Source of the DNA: an uncultured Bacteroides sp.
GTDB taxonomy: Bacteria; Bacteroidota; Bacteroidia; Bacteroidales; Bacteroidaceae
NCBI RefSeq assembly: GCF_947632445.1
Contig: NZ_CANRPM010000003.1
Coordinates: 28,523-92,522, forward strand
Direction of reading: 5' to 3'
DNA length: 64,000 nucleotides
The position numbers and the translations under genes are program-made. Position 1 is the stretch's first letter. Every line of letters begins with the position of its first letter. The notes under the pieces are model-generated. The model was not told the origin of the DNA and searched no databases. It was given only the letters and a program-made list of their open reading frames with translations. Below are positions 18,220-26,825 of the stretch, one piece after another.

Positions 18220-19716
18220 TTATTGATACTGTGCCCAGTCGGTATTTCTCATATCACCACTCTTGGCCAGTTCGGCGTGCATACATAGGGCAGCACGGAT
18301 GGCGTGCGGAGTCTGAGACTTACCGTCGGTCAGCCTCAGGTAATCCCATAACAGATTCTTGTAATCGGGATGTGCACAGTTTTCGATGATAGCTTGTGCA
18401 CGTTCTTTGGGGCTTTTGCCACGCAGATCAGCCACACCTTGTTCGGTCACGATGATATTGACGTCGTGTTCCGTGTGGTCATGGTGTGAAACCATCGGTA
18501 CAATAGCACTGATCTTTCCTTCTTTAGCCACAGAGGGACAAGTAAAGATAGAAATGTAGGCGTTACGTGTGAAGTCACCGCTGCCGCCGATTCCGTTCAT
18601 CATCTTGGTGCCTCCGATGTGTGTGGAGTTGACGTTACCATAAAGGTCGGCTTCAATAGCGGTATTGATAGAGATGACACCCAGTCGGCGTATCACTTCG
18701 GGGCTGTTAGATATTTCGGACGGGCGGAGTACCAGTTTGTCGCGGAAGAAATTCATGTCATTGTAGATTTCCTGCAGGCAGTCGTTGGTGACAGTAAGCG
18801 AACAAGCGCTACCGAACTTGATATGTCCTTCGCGGATGAGGCCGATGACGGAATTCTGGATAACCTCGGTGTACATTTCGAAAGGTGGAATTGTTTTGTC
18901 ATGTCCTAAAGCGCTAAGTACGGCATTGGCGATATTTCCTACACCACTCTGCAGAGGTAAGAAGGTAGAGGGAATGATGCCCCGCTTCATGTCAGCCACA
19001 AGGAAGTCGGCCACATTCTGTCCGATTTTGTCGGTCAGCGGGTCGGCGGCGGAAAACGAACGGGCTTCGTCAGGCCAGTTGGTCTCTACCACGCCTACAA
19101 TCTTTTTAGGGTCTACTTGTATGTAGGGAGTTCCGATTCGGTCGCTGGGCTTATAGATAGGTATCTCGCGACGATAAGGCGGGTCAAGGACTTCATATAC
19201 ATCGTGCAACCCCATGGCCGCTTTGCTATGGGCAGCATTCAGTTCGATAATGATTTTATCGGCCATGCGGCAGACAGTAGGTGCGATACCTCCGGCAGCA
19301 GTCAGGTAGATTTTGCCGTCGGGAGTTACTTCGCAAGCCTCGATAATGGCTATGTCTACTTTGCCCATAAAGCCGTAGCGCAACTCTTGAGCCATTTGTG
19401 AGAGTTGAATATCGTTATAGGCTATTTCGCCGTTGTTTACAGCTTTGCGGAAGTTAACGTTAGTCGTATAGGGAGCACGGTAGCGGATAGCTTTAGCGCA
19501 TGCTAATACACCGTCGCACGATTCACCTGTCGACGCACCTGTAAAGATACCTACTTGGAAAGGATTTCCTTTAGCATGCTCTGCTTCTGCGATTTTAGCC
19601 AGTTCGGCCGTTACGGCCTTGGCTGTTCCTGCGGGTGTAAATCCGCTCAGGCCGATATTATAACCATGTTTGATGAGGCTGGCAGCTTCGGCTGCCGAAA
19701 TGTAGTTGAATGCCAT
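18220..19716 (-). CDS. Acetyl-CoA hydrolase/transferase family; probable succinate or propionate CoA-transferase
   Basis: A 498-residue class I-type CoA-transferase. Recognisable parts are GLSGFTPAGTAKAVTAELAK near the N-terminus, FTGASTGESCDG, the segment AIEADLYGNVNSTHIGGTK that should carry the catalytic Glu which forms the CoA thioester, then GIGGSGDFTRN and VTEQGVADLRGKSPKERA. Enzymes of this subgroup move CoA between succinate, acetate and propionate, which fits the acetate, succinate and propionate output of Bacteroides. Which acid is preferred cannot be decided from sequence. It converges with the efflux operon and lies 68 bases downstream of a small hypothetical gene on the same strand. 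Confidence 0.9.
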   Translation of the reverse strand: MAFNYISAAEAASLIKHGYNIGLSGFTPAGTAKAVTAELAKIAEAEHAKGNPFQVGIFTGASTGESCDGVLACAKAIRYRAPYTTNVNFRKAVNNGEIAYNDIQLSQMAQELRYGFMGKVDIAIIEACEVTPDGKIYLTAAGGIAPTVCRMADKIIIELNAAHSKAAMGLHDVYEVLDPPYRREIPIYKPSDRIGTPYIQVDPKKIVGVVETNWPDEARSFSAADPLTDKIGQNVADFLVADMKRGIIPSTFLPLQSGVGNIANAVLSALGHDKTIPPFEMYTEVIQNSVIGLIREGHIKFGSACSLTVTNDCLQEIYNDMNFFRDKLVLRPSEISNSPEVIRRLGVISINTAIEADLYGNVNSTHIGGTKMMNGIGGSGDFTRNAYISIFTCPSVAKEGKISAIVPMVSHHDHTEHDVNIIVTEQGVADLRGKSPKERAQAIIENCAHPDYKNLLWDYLRLTDGKSQTPHAIRAALCMHAELAKSGDMRNTDWAQYQ

Positions 19717-19784
19717 AACCTTATATTTATATTGTTACTTTACTTTAATATATTACTATATTGTTGTTTTAAGTCTTTCATTTT

Positions 19785-20198
19785 TCAATATCTTTTCCGT
19801 AAAATTTCCGACCAGATGATACCCTTACGTATTTCTTCTGCCGATTGTATGTCGATGGCAGGAGAGGTATCTTGGATTTCCGGCCTGTTGGTTTGTGGTG
19901 TTTGTGCAACAGATTGATTGTGCAGCACAGTTTGTTTAGTTTGATAATTTTGGGGAATAAAAGGTTTTGCCTTTTGCTTGCGTGCTTGTTTTTCTGTCTG
20001 CGTGTTGTCCGTTTGTCGGGGAGGAGGGATTGGAATGCCTTCCCAGCTTTCTGGAAGCGGATGGGTTTCATGAGGGCGTGGCATGTCATTATCATCCCTT
20101 GGAGGGGCCGAAGTGTTTTGTGCTTCCTTCCTGGCTTGTTTGATAAAGCCGATAATGAGGATGCCTGGGATTATCAGAAACTTTAAAATATCTTCCAT
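19785..20198 (-). CDS. Small membrane-anchored hypothetical protein
   Basis: A 137-residue protein of unknown function. Residues about 5-18 form one membrane helix (LKFLIIPGILIIGFI); the rest is hydrophilic, rich in Pro, Gln and Thr and probably disordered, except for the last segment AEEIRKGIIWSEILRKRY. That tail looks like a conserved docking peptide: such a pattern (one helix, disordered linker, conserved basic end) suggests a scaffold or partner-binding protein. It is the first of two genes on this strand, 68 bases before the CoA-transferase gene. I recall similar short proteins in Bacteroides but no assigned role. Confidence 0.65.
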   Translation of the reverse strand: MEDILKFLIIPGILIIGFIKQARKEAQNTSAPPRDDNDMPRPHETHPLPESWEGIPIPPPRQTDNTQTEKQARKQKAKPFIPQNYQTKQTVLHNQSVAQTPQTNRPEIQDTSPAIDIQSAEEIRKGIIWSEILRKRY

Positions 20199-20273
20199 AC
20201 TCAGGATGTATTAAATTTACCGCCAAAGGTAACTAATTTATCTGATTGTTGCCAATAAAACGGCAATAAAAAA

Positions 20274-20361
20274 GGGCAGCTTCACAGCTCCCCTCATTTT
20301 TTTAACCTAAACCTTAACTATGAAAAAATCTAATGTTTTTCTTCATGTTGCAAAATTGTAA
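20274..20361 (+). other. Hairpin with T-tract followed by a 13-codon MKK peptide frame
   Basis: GGGcAGCT (20274-20281) pairs with AGCTCCC (20286-20292) and is followed by a run of T (20297-20303). Then comes ATG AAA AAA TCT at 20320 opening a 13-codon frame that ends TAA at 20361. The line CTAAACCTTAACTATG before the frame looks like a conserved Bacteroides leader that I believe recurs in these genomes. The remaining stretch 20362-20657 shows no gene. Confidence 0.4.
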
Positions 20362-20657
20362 GATTTATCGAAAGCAACCAAATATACTTCTCAATTTGTT
20401 CATATGTTTATGTATTATTAACATATCAAATCTTAGCAGGATTTGATTTTGGCGGTATGGATAAATGATACGATTTGAAGGCTCTGCGGGGCGTGAGGGG
20501 ATGGGTATGCAGATGGGAGCGGGGTGTATATGCTGCGAGGCTGTCTGATGAAAGCATTGTTTTCTTCCTGCGATTTCTATGTTTTCTTGAAAGCAAAGCA
20601 TAGAGATGTCCTGTCAATCAAGATGGAGGGCGGGAATGGGAATGCCGACTATTTTCG

Positions 20658-20665
20658 TATCTTTG
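20658..20665 (+). promoter_or_regulatory. -7 box for miaB
   Basis: TATCTTTG matches TAnnTTTG and lies 31 bases before the miaB start. There is no TTTG at the usual -33 distance. Confidence 0.5.
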
Positions 20666-20696
20666 TAGCCGAGTAAACGAATATACATTTATTTAT

Positions 20697-22067
20697 ATGG
20701 GGAAAAAGATGGGAGCAGACTTTAAATCTGCAACTGCCGGCAGTGAAAAAAAACTGTTTATCGAGACATACGGCTGCCAGATGAACGTGGCCGATAGTGA
20801 AGTGATTGCCTCTGTAATGCAGATGGCGGGATATAGCATGGCGGAGACGCTCGACGAGGCCGACGCGGTGTTCATGAACACCTGCTCCATCCGCGACAAC
20901 GCCGAGCAGAAGATACTGAACCGATTGGAGTTCTTTCATTCGCTTAAAAAGAAACGTCCGCATCTCATTGTCGGTGTCCTGGGCTGTATGGCCGAGCGTG
21001 TGAAGGACGACCTTATCGAGCATCATCACGTGGATTTGGTCGTGGGCCCCGACGCCTACTTGACCTTGCCTGAGCTGATTGCTTCCGTCGAGGCAGGCGA
21101 GAAGGCCATCAACGTGGAGCTTTCGACTATGGAAACCTATCGCGACATCATCCCTTCGCGCATCTGCGGCAATCACATTTCGGGCTTCGTATCCATCATG
21201 CGCGGCTGCAACAACTTCTGTACGTATTGCATTGTGCCTTATACTCGTGGCCGTGAACGCAGCCGCGACGTGGAGAGTATTTTGCGTGAAGTAGCCGATT
21301 TGCAGCAGAAAGGCTACAAGGAAGTGACCCTGCTGGGACAGAATGTTAACTCCTACCGCTTTGAACGGCCTGATGGCGAAGTCATTACCTTTCCTACATT
21401 GCTGCGCACGGTGGCCCAGGCGACTCCTTCGATGCGTATTCACTTCACCACCTCGCATCCCAAGGACATGAGCGATGAGACGCTGCACGTCATTGCCGAG
21501 GAGCCCAACGTGTGCCGACATATCCACTTGCCCGTGCAGAGCGGTAGTAGCCGCATCCTGAAGCTGATGAACCGCAAGTACGACCGCGAGTGGTACCTGG
21601 AGCGGGTGGCCGCTATCCGGCGTATTATCCCCGATTGCGGCCTCTCAACCGATATTTTCAGTGGTTTCCATAGCGAGACAGAAGAAGACCATCGGATGTC
21701 TCTTTCGCTGATGGAAGCATGTGCCTATGATTCTGCTTTTATGTTTAAATATTCCGAACGTCCCGGTACCTATGCCTCCAAGCACTTACCCGATGATATT
21801 CCCGAAGAAGTAAAAATTCGCCGTTTGAACGAAATCATCGCTTTGCAGAACCGGCTTTCGGCCGAAGCGAATGCCCGTTGCGTGGGTAAAACCTTCGAGG
21901 TGTTAGTTGAGGGCGTGTCGAAGCGCAGCCACAACCAGCTTTTCGGCCGCACGAAACAGAACCGCGTGGTGGTGTTCGATCGCGGCATGCATCGCGTAGG
22001 CGACTTGGTGACGGTGCGTATCACGGGTTTTAGTTCGGCTACACTGCTGGGTGAAGAAATCGTTTGA
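20697..22067 (+). CDS. miaB: tRNA-2-methylthio-N6-dimethylallyladenosine synthase
   Basis: A 456-residue radical-SAM methylthiotransferase that modifies A37 of tRNAs reading UNN codons. The N-terminal domain begins IETYGCQMNVADSEV with the first cluster-binding Cys (C27), then MNTCSIRDNA and VLGCMAERV. The radical SAM motif is GCNNFCTYCIVPYTRGRER near residues 170-185, which marks MiaB rather than RimO or MtaB. A C-terminal TRAM domain follows (about 390-456, GKTFEVLVEGVSKRS). Length is normal. The start at 20697 has a slightly long N-terminus; ATG at 20709 is an alternative. Confidence 0.95.
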   Translation: MGKKMGADFKSATAGSEKKLFIETYGCQMNVADSEVIASVMQMAGYSMAETLDEADAVFMNTCSIRDNAEQKILNRLEFFHSLKKKRPHLIVGVLGCMAERVKDDLIEHHHVDLVVGPDAYLTLPELIASVEAGEKAINVELSTMETYRDIIPSRICGNHISGFVSIMRGCNNFCTYCIVPYTRGRERSRDVESILREVADLQQKGYKEVTLLGQNVNSYRFERPDGEVITFPTLLRTVAQATPSMRIHFTTSHPKDMSDETLHVIAEEPNVCRHIHLPVQSGSSRILKLMNRKYDREWYLERVAAIRRIIPDCGLSTDIFSGFHSETEEDHRMSLSLMEACAYDSAFMFKYSERPGTYASKHLPDDIPEEVKIRRLNEIIALQNRLSAEANARCVGKTFEVLVEGVSKRSHNQLFGRTKQNRVVVFDRGMHRVGDLVTVRITGFSSATLLGEEIV

Positions 22068-22272
22068 CTGAATAACGCTCTTCTGTTCGGCTGTTTTAAA
22101 ACCATGAAAAAATGGAATTTAAATCTCAGGAACTTATGCTTCGAATATAGAAATATGTCTTTTTCAAAAGCTTTTCAATTTGTTCATTTCCGTCTTTCCT
22201 TTTAAGGTTATGATCGAAAAGCGCCTGTGTGTTAAAATACGTTTTTGCGATCTACTTATGAAAGAAAATGTT

Positions 22273-22280
22273 TACATTTG
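22273..22280 (+). promoter_or_regulatory. -7 box for the aquaporin gene
   Basis: TACATTTG matches TAnnTTTG, 46 bases before the start codon. A TTTG at 22244-22247 is 25 bases upstream, three more than usual. Confidence 0.45.
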
Positions 22281-22326
22281 AAAAATTTATGATTGAAAAA
22301 ATGTCTAATTTCTAAAATCAAAGCGT

Positions 22327-23010
22327 ATGAGAAAGTATTTGGCAGAGATGATAGGCACGATGGTGCTTGTCTTAATGGGATGCGGCAGTGCTGTGTTCGC
22401 AGGTAGTGCAGCAACAGTAGGTGCTGGAGTTGGCACTTTGGGAGTAGCTTTGGCCTTCGGCTTGTCCGTTGTGGCTATGGCTTATACGATTGGAAACATT
22501 TCGGGATGCCATATTAACCCTGCCATTACGCTGGGTGTATGGATGTCGGGGCGTATGAATAGTAAGGATGCCACGATGTATATGATTTTTCAGGTGTTAG
22601 GTGCTTTTATCGGTTCCGCCATACTGATGTTGTTAGTAGCTTCAGGAGGATTCTTCGATGGGCCTACGGCCATTGGTTCCAATACATTTGATCCGGGCGA
22701 AATGGGACAGGCGTTCATTGCTGAGGCTGTGTTCACCTTTATTTTTGTGCTGGTGGTGCTCGGCTCCACTGACGAGAAGGAAGGTGCAGGTAATTTGGCT
22801 GGCTTGGCCATCGGTTTGACGCTGGCGCTGATTCACATCGTTTGTATCCCTATTACAGGTACGTCGGTCAATCCTGCTCGAAGTATCGGCCCTGCTTTAT
22901 TTGAAGGAGGACAGGCACTTTCGCAGCTGTGGCTCTTCATTGTAGCTCCTTTTGTGGGTGCTGCATGTAGTGCATTGGTGTGGAAGTTTTTTGTCGCAGG
23001 TCGTAAATAG
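22327..23010 (+). CDS. aqpZ: Aquaporin (AqpZ-like water channel)
   Basis: A 227-residue MIP-family channel with six membrane helices and two half-helices carrying the NPA motifs: GCHINPAITLG (N64-P65-A66) and GTSVNPARSIGP (near residues 180-191). The selectivity-filter positions read as in water channels rather than glycerol channels: Phe44 in LAFGLSVVAMAY, a His near residue 170 in LIHIVCIPITGTS and the Arg after the second NPA. It is monocistronic, with a MITE starting 43 bases after its stop. A mechanosensing or gas-transport role cannot be ruled out. Confidence 0.92.
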   Translation: MRKYLAEMIGTMVLVLMGCGSAVFAGSAATVGAGVGTLGVALAFGLSVVAMAYTIGNISGCHINPAITLGVWMSGRMNSKDATMYMIFQVLGAFIGSAILMLLVASGGFFDGPTAIGSNTFDPGEMGQAFIAEAVFTFIFVLVVLGSTDEKEGAGNLAGLAIGLTLALIHIVCIPITGTSVNPARSIGPALFEGGQALSQLWLFIVAPFVGAACSALVWKFFVAGRK

Positions 23011-23053
23011 GCCTTTGTTTCCCGAAGAAATAGCGGGGAATCCCTAATTGATA

Positions 23054-23295
23054 ACGTGAGTTCGACGAATTGTAACCATTATAATATCAGTCAATTACGT
23101 TGAATTTGGATTTCTACTCATTGTAGTATATCTATGTTTTTGAAGAACAAAGGGACCCTTCTGTCCAAAATGAATGCTTCTATGCAACAGATGACATACT
23201 GAATACTGAATATTAACAATAAATTTGAATTAGCTTTCTTTTAACAGCAAGCTTATCAAATAATTATAATTGCTATAAATTCGTCGAACTCACGT
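23054..23295. mobile_element. MITE copy 1 (242 bp, TA-flanked)
   Basis: A 242-bp non-coding element with terminal inverted repeats ACGTGAGTTCGACGAATT, flanked on both sides by TA. A second copy of identical length lies at 24287-24528 in the same orientation, differing at about ten positions by eye. No transposase is encoded, so it would be moved in trans. TA flanks point to an IS630/Tc1-mariner-type transposase, although TA could also be part of the ends. Confidence 0.85.
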
Positions 23296-23296
23296 T

Positions 23297-23377
23297 AATA
23301 TTACTTATGATGAGGTGTTGATTGTTGACCCCAATACACCAATTACTCGCGAAGAATATGATAACTTCAAAATCTGA
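23297..23377 (+). pseudogene. C-terminal scrap of a gene cut by MITE copy 1
   Basis: Directly after the MITE, a frame reads NITYDEVLIVDPNTPITREE and YDNFKI, then TGA. It looks like a genuine protein end (charged, well formed) with no start of its own, so the MITE probably removed or displaced the rest. It ends 7 bases before the next start, as expected for the upstream member of an operon. Confidence 0.45.
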
Positions 23378-23384
23378 AAATGAT

Positions 23385-24029
23385 ATGGCAAAGACAAATA
23401 AACTTGAGAAACTTTACCAGACAGTTGCCAACTGCGAAGAGCTGGGACTTGATTTGCCGAATGGTGTGATTGACCAAATCACAGCAATGGAGGAACAGCT
23501 AATAAAGGACGAGGTTTTGCCACTTATCCACGATAATATAGAACCAACACTGAAACAAGTGAAACGTCCTCTTGTGCTTGTTGTTGAATACGCCCCTAAG
23601 GGCGCATTGCGTGTAAATCTTTCGAGAAAGGTAAATATCACTGCCCAAATTTCTGATGCCAAAGAGATTACTCCTGACCCCATAGTAGAGCATACTGAGA
23701 AGAAAAAAGGTGGTAAGAAAGTGGTACTCAATCCTCGCACTCGTCTTCGAATCACAATGCCTGATGGTCAAATTGAAGAAAGTACAGCACAGGAAACACT
23801 ACGCCAATTTATTTTGTCAGTAGGTGTAGATAGGGTTAGAGCAGTCGGATTGAAGGCAAACAAGGTGCCTCTCGTTTCAAACACGATAGACCCCAAATAC
23901 AAAACTGCTCAGAAATCTCTCGGAAGTGGATGGTACTTGATGACGTGTAGCGATACCGCTACAAAAAAACGGCAAATTGAAACAATCGCCACAGCAATTG
24001 GCATTGACGTTAAGGTTGACATTGTCTAA
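23385..24029 (+). CDS. Hypothetical protein enclosed by the two MITE copies
   Basis: A 214-residue soluble protein from ATG 23385 (MAKTNKLEKLYQTV); the frame is open 63 bases further upstream but that part overlaps the preceding scrap. I do not recognise the family. Visible features: an N-terminal helical region with acidic and leucine-rich stretches (about 1-50), a beta-rich middle with RPLVLVVEYAPKGALRVNLSRK, a Lys-rich linker (EKKKGGKKV), and a compact C-terminal region with TMPDGQIEESTAQETLRQFI, then GSGWYLMTCSDTATKKRQIE. There is no signal peptide or membrane helix. Neighbouring scraps suggest it is the survivor of a longer imported operon. Its codon use is AT-rich compared with miaB and lpdA. 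Confidence 0.7.
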   Translation: MAKTNKLEKLYQTVANCEELGLDLPNGVIDQITAMEEQLIKDEVLPLIHDNIEPTLKQVKRPLVLVVEYAPKGALRVNLSRKVNITAQISDAKEITPDPIVEHTEKKKGGKKVVLNPRTRLRITMPDGQIEESTAQETLRQFILSVGVDRVRAVGLKANKVPLVSNTIDPKYKTAQKSLGSGWYLMTCSDTATKKRQIETIATAIGIDVKVDIV

Positions 24030-24286
24030 ATAATAGCATTTCCCCTCGTTGATAATGTATAAAAAATCTCTAAAGAACTATTTTATCACTACCAGTCATA
24101 AGCATTGTTAAACAACAATTTTTGTGAGAACGAATGGGTTTGGCTTTATAAAAGTGAGAGTTTCTTACCTATTGAAAAAGTTGAATTATCCAACCGCTTA
24201 TCATTCATATGTTTCACCTCTATGAGAACTCTGATAACAATGGAAACAAAAATTATATTTGGTTCGAAAGTGGAGATAGTAAAATA

Positions 24287-24528
24287 ACGTGAGTTCGACG
24301 AATTATAACCATTATAATATCAGTCAATTACGTTGAATTTGGATTTCTACTCATTGTAGTAAATCTATGTTTTTGAAGAACAAAGGGACTCTTCTGCCCA
24401 AAATGAATGCTTCTATGCAACAGATGACATACCGAATACTGAATATTAACAATAAATTTGAATCAGCTTTCTTTTAGCAACAAGATTATCAAATAATTAT
24501 AATTGCTATAAATTCGTCGAACTCATGT
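24287..24528. mobile_element. MITE copy 2 (242 bp, TA-flanked)
   Basis: Second copy of the element at 23054-23295, same orientation and length, about 96% identical. The right terminal repeat has one change (CATGT for CACGT). TA flanks it on both sides (24285-24286 and 24529-24530). The stretch 24030-24284 before it holds no convincing gene; a short frame (MFHLYENSDNNGNKNYIWFE and on) runs into the MITE and stops inside its end repeat. Confidence 0.85.
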
Positions 24529-24672
24529 TAATTGATACAACGTTTGTTCGATAGCGAAGCTGCCGCCCACAGTCAGGGCGGTGGCTGTCGCGAAGAACAG
24601 TCCCCTGACTGGTTTGTCGATATGCATGTTGGTGCAGGTCCTAAAGGCTGTTTGTGCACCAACGTAGACCAT
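24523..24672 (-). pseudogene. Short open frame cut by MITE copy 2
   Basis: From ATG 24672 a 49-codon frame (MVYVGAQTAFRTCTNMHI, later GLFFATATALTVGGSFAIEQ) runs into the MITE and stops in its end repeat. The hydrophobic middle suggests one membrane segment. It may be the truncated start of a membrane protein gene; chance cannot be excluded. Confidence 0.3.
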
Positions 24673-24722
24673 TTTGCCGCTCCTCGGAAACTATGTGATG
24701 AGTTTAACAATCTTGTTGTTTG

Positions 24723-25172
24723 TCAATTATGTTCGCCTATCAGGGCGAGGGTTTCTGTTGCCTGCCGACAAGCTACTGGTATGTTGTTCTCATCTAGTTC
24801 ATATACCGTTTGTTTCTTATCCTTACTGAACGTTTTTCGTGATTCGTTCCAACGGGCATAGCTCATAATGACTTCGTTGCCTTCGTAGCGGTAAGTCATT
24901 TGGAAATAGGGAATCCATTTGTCCACAGTACCGTCCCATTTAGTCGCCGTCTTGCTGATGAGACGGTTCTGTTTGTCGTAAGAGAATTCGTAGCGCATGT
25001 GGTTATGCAGGTAGTTACCGTCTTGTTTGTAGATGGTTCTCGATACGACGAGGTTGTTTTTTACTTCTTCGTTAGTGATGAAGTTATCCTGCGCTTTTAC
25101 TTCAGTGCTGAGGATGTTGATCAATGAGATTGCGGCGAATGCCAATACGTTGAGTACATTCATAGTTTTCAT
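24723..25172 (-). CDS. DUF3836-family secreted protein
   Basis: A 149-residue protein from ATG 25172 with an N-terminal signal peptide (MKTMNVLNVLAFAAISLINI, cleaved near KAQ). The mature part has repeated beta-hairpin units with Tyr and Lys (YEFSYDKQNRLISKTATKWD, then FQMTYRYEGNEVIMSYARWN), typical of DUF3836, a family I know only from Bacteroides-type genomes, often in paralogous sets and of unknown function. The frame is open further upstream but lacks a better signal. It has its own upstream region with a TGTCCG inverted repeat. Confidence 0.8.
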   Translation of the reverse strand: MKTMNVLNVLAFAAISLINILSTEVKAQDNFITNEEVKNNLVVSRTIYKQDGNYLHNHMRYEFSYDKQNRLISKTATKWDGTVDKWIPYFQMTYRYEGNEVIMSYARWNESRKTFSKDKKQTVYELDENNIPVACRQATETLALIGEHN

Positions 25173-25358
25173 AATGCAGTTTTGTTTTAAAGAGTTATTG
25201 TTATCAGTTCTATTTTTATCAGTTAGACGTTGTTCGCAGAGAGGAAAGTTGGACTGTTGGGCTTCTTTTTTCTCGGACAACCATCTGCCTAATATTATTC
25301 AAATGGTGTGCCAAACTTTTAAATGATTGATAATCAGTAACTCTTTAATGACTCATTC

Positions 25359-25383
25359 TGTCCGCTATCGGACAGGTGTCCGC
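25359..25383. promoter_or_regulatory. Inverted and direct repeats of TGTCCG upstream of the DUF3836 gene
   Basis: TGTCCG-CTAT-CGGACA (25359-25374) is a perfect 6-bp inverted repeat and is followed by another TGTCCG at 25378-25383 and by GTCCG at 25391-25395. This could be an operator for the DUF3836 gene, which starts about 190 bases further on; no protein can be assigned. Confidence 0.35.
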
Positions 25384-25394
25384 TTTGAATGTCC

Positions 25395-25452
25395 GAAAAC
25401 ATACAAAATGCCCTGTAAAGCGTCTGATGAATGACATCCATACAGGGCATTT
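25395..25452 (-). terminator. Terminator of the DUF4861-kduD-kduI group
   Basis: Arms at 25406-25417 and 25441-25452 (AAATGCCCTGTA and complement) pair over 12 perfect bases with a 23-base loop. On the minus strand the stem is followed by TGTATGTTTT. It stands about 40 bases after the DUF4861 stop. Confidence 0.75.
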
Positions 25453-25493
25453 GGGCATTCTATTTTAGGAATAGAATGTTTTGGTAGTATTCG

Positions 25494-26720
25494 TTAGTTT
25501 ATACTTACCGTCAATGGATTACGTATTTTTTGTGCAAAATTAGCCATATAGTTATTCCATGCGTTGATATCTTTTATGTCTGCGCGATCCCAACCAAATC
25601 CCCAATAATAGACATAATTTGCGTTAGGTTCATAATTACTGATTGCCAGAATATGTCCTTCGGCATTACCATGTTGTTCCTTTTCGTCATTGGTATATTT
25701 CACGACTTTTGCCTCTTTAATATCGGTAGGGAAGGCTGCTCCTACAAATACTTTGCCATTGTCAGTACCGGTGGTCGGATCTACATAAGTCATGTAACCG
25801 TTGGCTGCATCAGTCTTTACGGCACCATCGTCGTGTAAAACGATGCCAGTTACTATAGGAAGAGATTCTTGAAGTCCCGTATAAGATACCGCTGTACGGT
25901 TTAGATGAGAACCGGCATCGAGGGTAATGACACGTGTCTCTATGACATTGCTATCTCCCATTATAGTTAGCGGATTGAATTCTAATTTTACGGTGAAACG
26001 TAGCGGGCCGTTGTCCAATACCTCAAAATCTTTGTAACACCAGGGATAAACAATTTCACCATTGTCTATCAAAGCAGCTGTACCTGCACCTAATGTCGGA
26101 CCTACAGCGTAACAGTCCATACCATAACCGTGATCAATGTGGTAGGAAATAGATTGTAACAGTTCAGAAGCTGCTTGGGGATCTGTTTTTCTCAATTCAG
26201 CAGCGCGTGCACGTGCTTCTTTATCTAATTCTTTGGTGTACAAATCTTCCAATATCGGTTCGGAGGTGTTACGTTTTAGGAATAGGTCATAGCCGAAACC
26301 TCGTTCACCACTAATCTGCAGAGCAGGCCCGTAGGCGCGGAAGCCTACTAAGTCATTTTCCCAAGCCATGTCGTCCAGACGTTCTGGATATTGACGCCCA
26401 CAGGTTTTTGCCTCTAAAGGTTGAGGCACTCCTTCTTGAATGGTATAGGTAGATGTACCTTTGGCAACTACTGTTGCAGGGAATATCACTTTATCGTCGT
26501 AAGTTATCTGATAGGGTATTTCGGTGCCTTCAGCATCGAGTACTACAATTTGTGCTGTATCAGCCAATTTCAGCCAATTACTAATTTCATCCATGGATAC
26601 TTCTACCATTTCTGAGCGGTCTATATCCAATGGATTACTGACAGTTACCGTCATGGGTTGATTGTTTGTACAAGCCAATAACATGCAAACCGTTATATAG
26701 GATAAGCATAAATTTTTCAT
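25494..26720 (-). CDS. DUF4861-family lipoprotein
   Basis: A 408-residue exported protein. The signal peptide ends in LLAC (Cys17 region), a lipobox, so it is a surface or periplasmic lipoprotein. The body (VTVSNPLDIDRSEMVEVS at the start, later RAYGPALQISGERGFGYD and ITLDAGSHLNRTAVSYTG) matches DUF4861, an all-beta family often found with pectin and uronate genes. It lies 105 bases after kduD on the same strand and ends before a terminator, so it is likely the third gene of a kduI-kduD-DUF4861 group. A role in binding or processing unsaturated uronides is an inference from this position. Confidence 0.8.
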   Translation of the reverse strand: MKNLCLSYITVCMLLACTNNQPMTVTVSNPLDIDRSEMVEVSMDEISNWLKLADTAQIVVLDAEGTEIPYQITYDDKVIFPATVVAKGTSTYTIQEGVPQPLEAKTCGRQYPERLDDMAWENDLVGFRAYGPALQISGERGFGYDLFLKRNTSEPILEDLYTKELDKEARARAAELRKTDPQAASELLQSISYHIDHGYGMDCYAVGPTLGAGTAALIDNGEIVYPWCYKDFEVLDNGPLRFTVKLEFNPLTIMGDSNVIETRVITLDAGSHLNRTAVSYTGLQESLPIVTGIVLHDDGAVKTDAANGYMTYVDPTTGTDNGKVFVGAAFPTDIKEAKVVKYTNDEKEQHGNAEGHILAISNYEPNANYVYYWGFGWDRADIKDINAWNNYMANFAQKIRNPLTVSIN

Positions 26721-26825
26721 ATAAAGAAGAGAGATTAATGTTATGATAAATAAGAAAATGGATAATTGAAACGGAAAGAATCCAGATTCAATTATCCATT
26801 AACGGGTGTTCCTAAATCAAATTAA

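Noticed and set aside
24532..24861. 109-codon plus-strand frame between MITE copy 2 and the DUF3836 gene
   Set aside because: It runs antisense into the end of the DUF3836 gene and shows no protein features.
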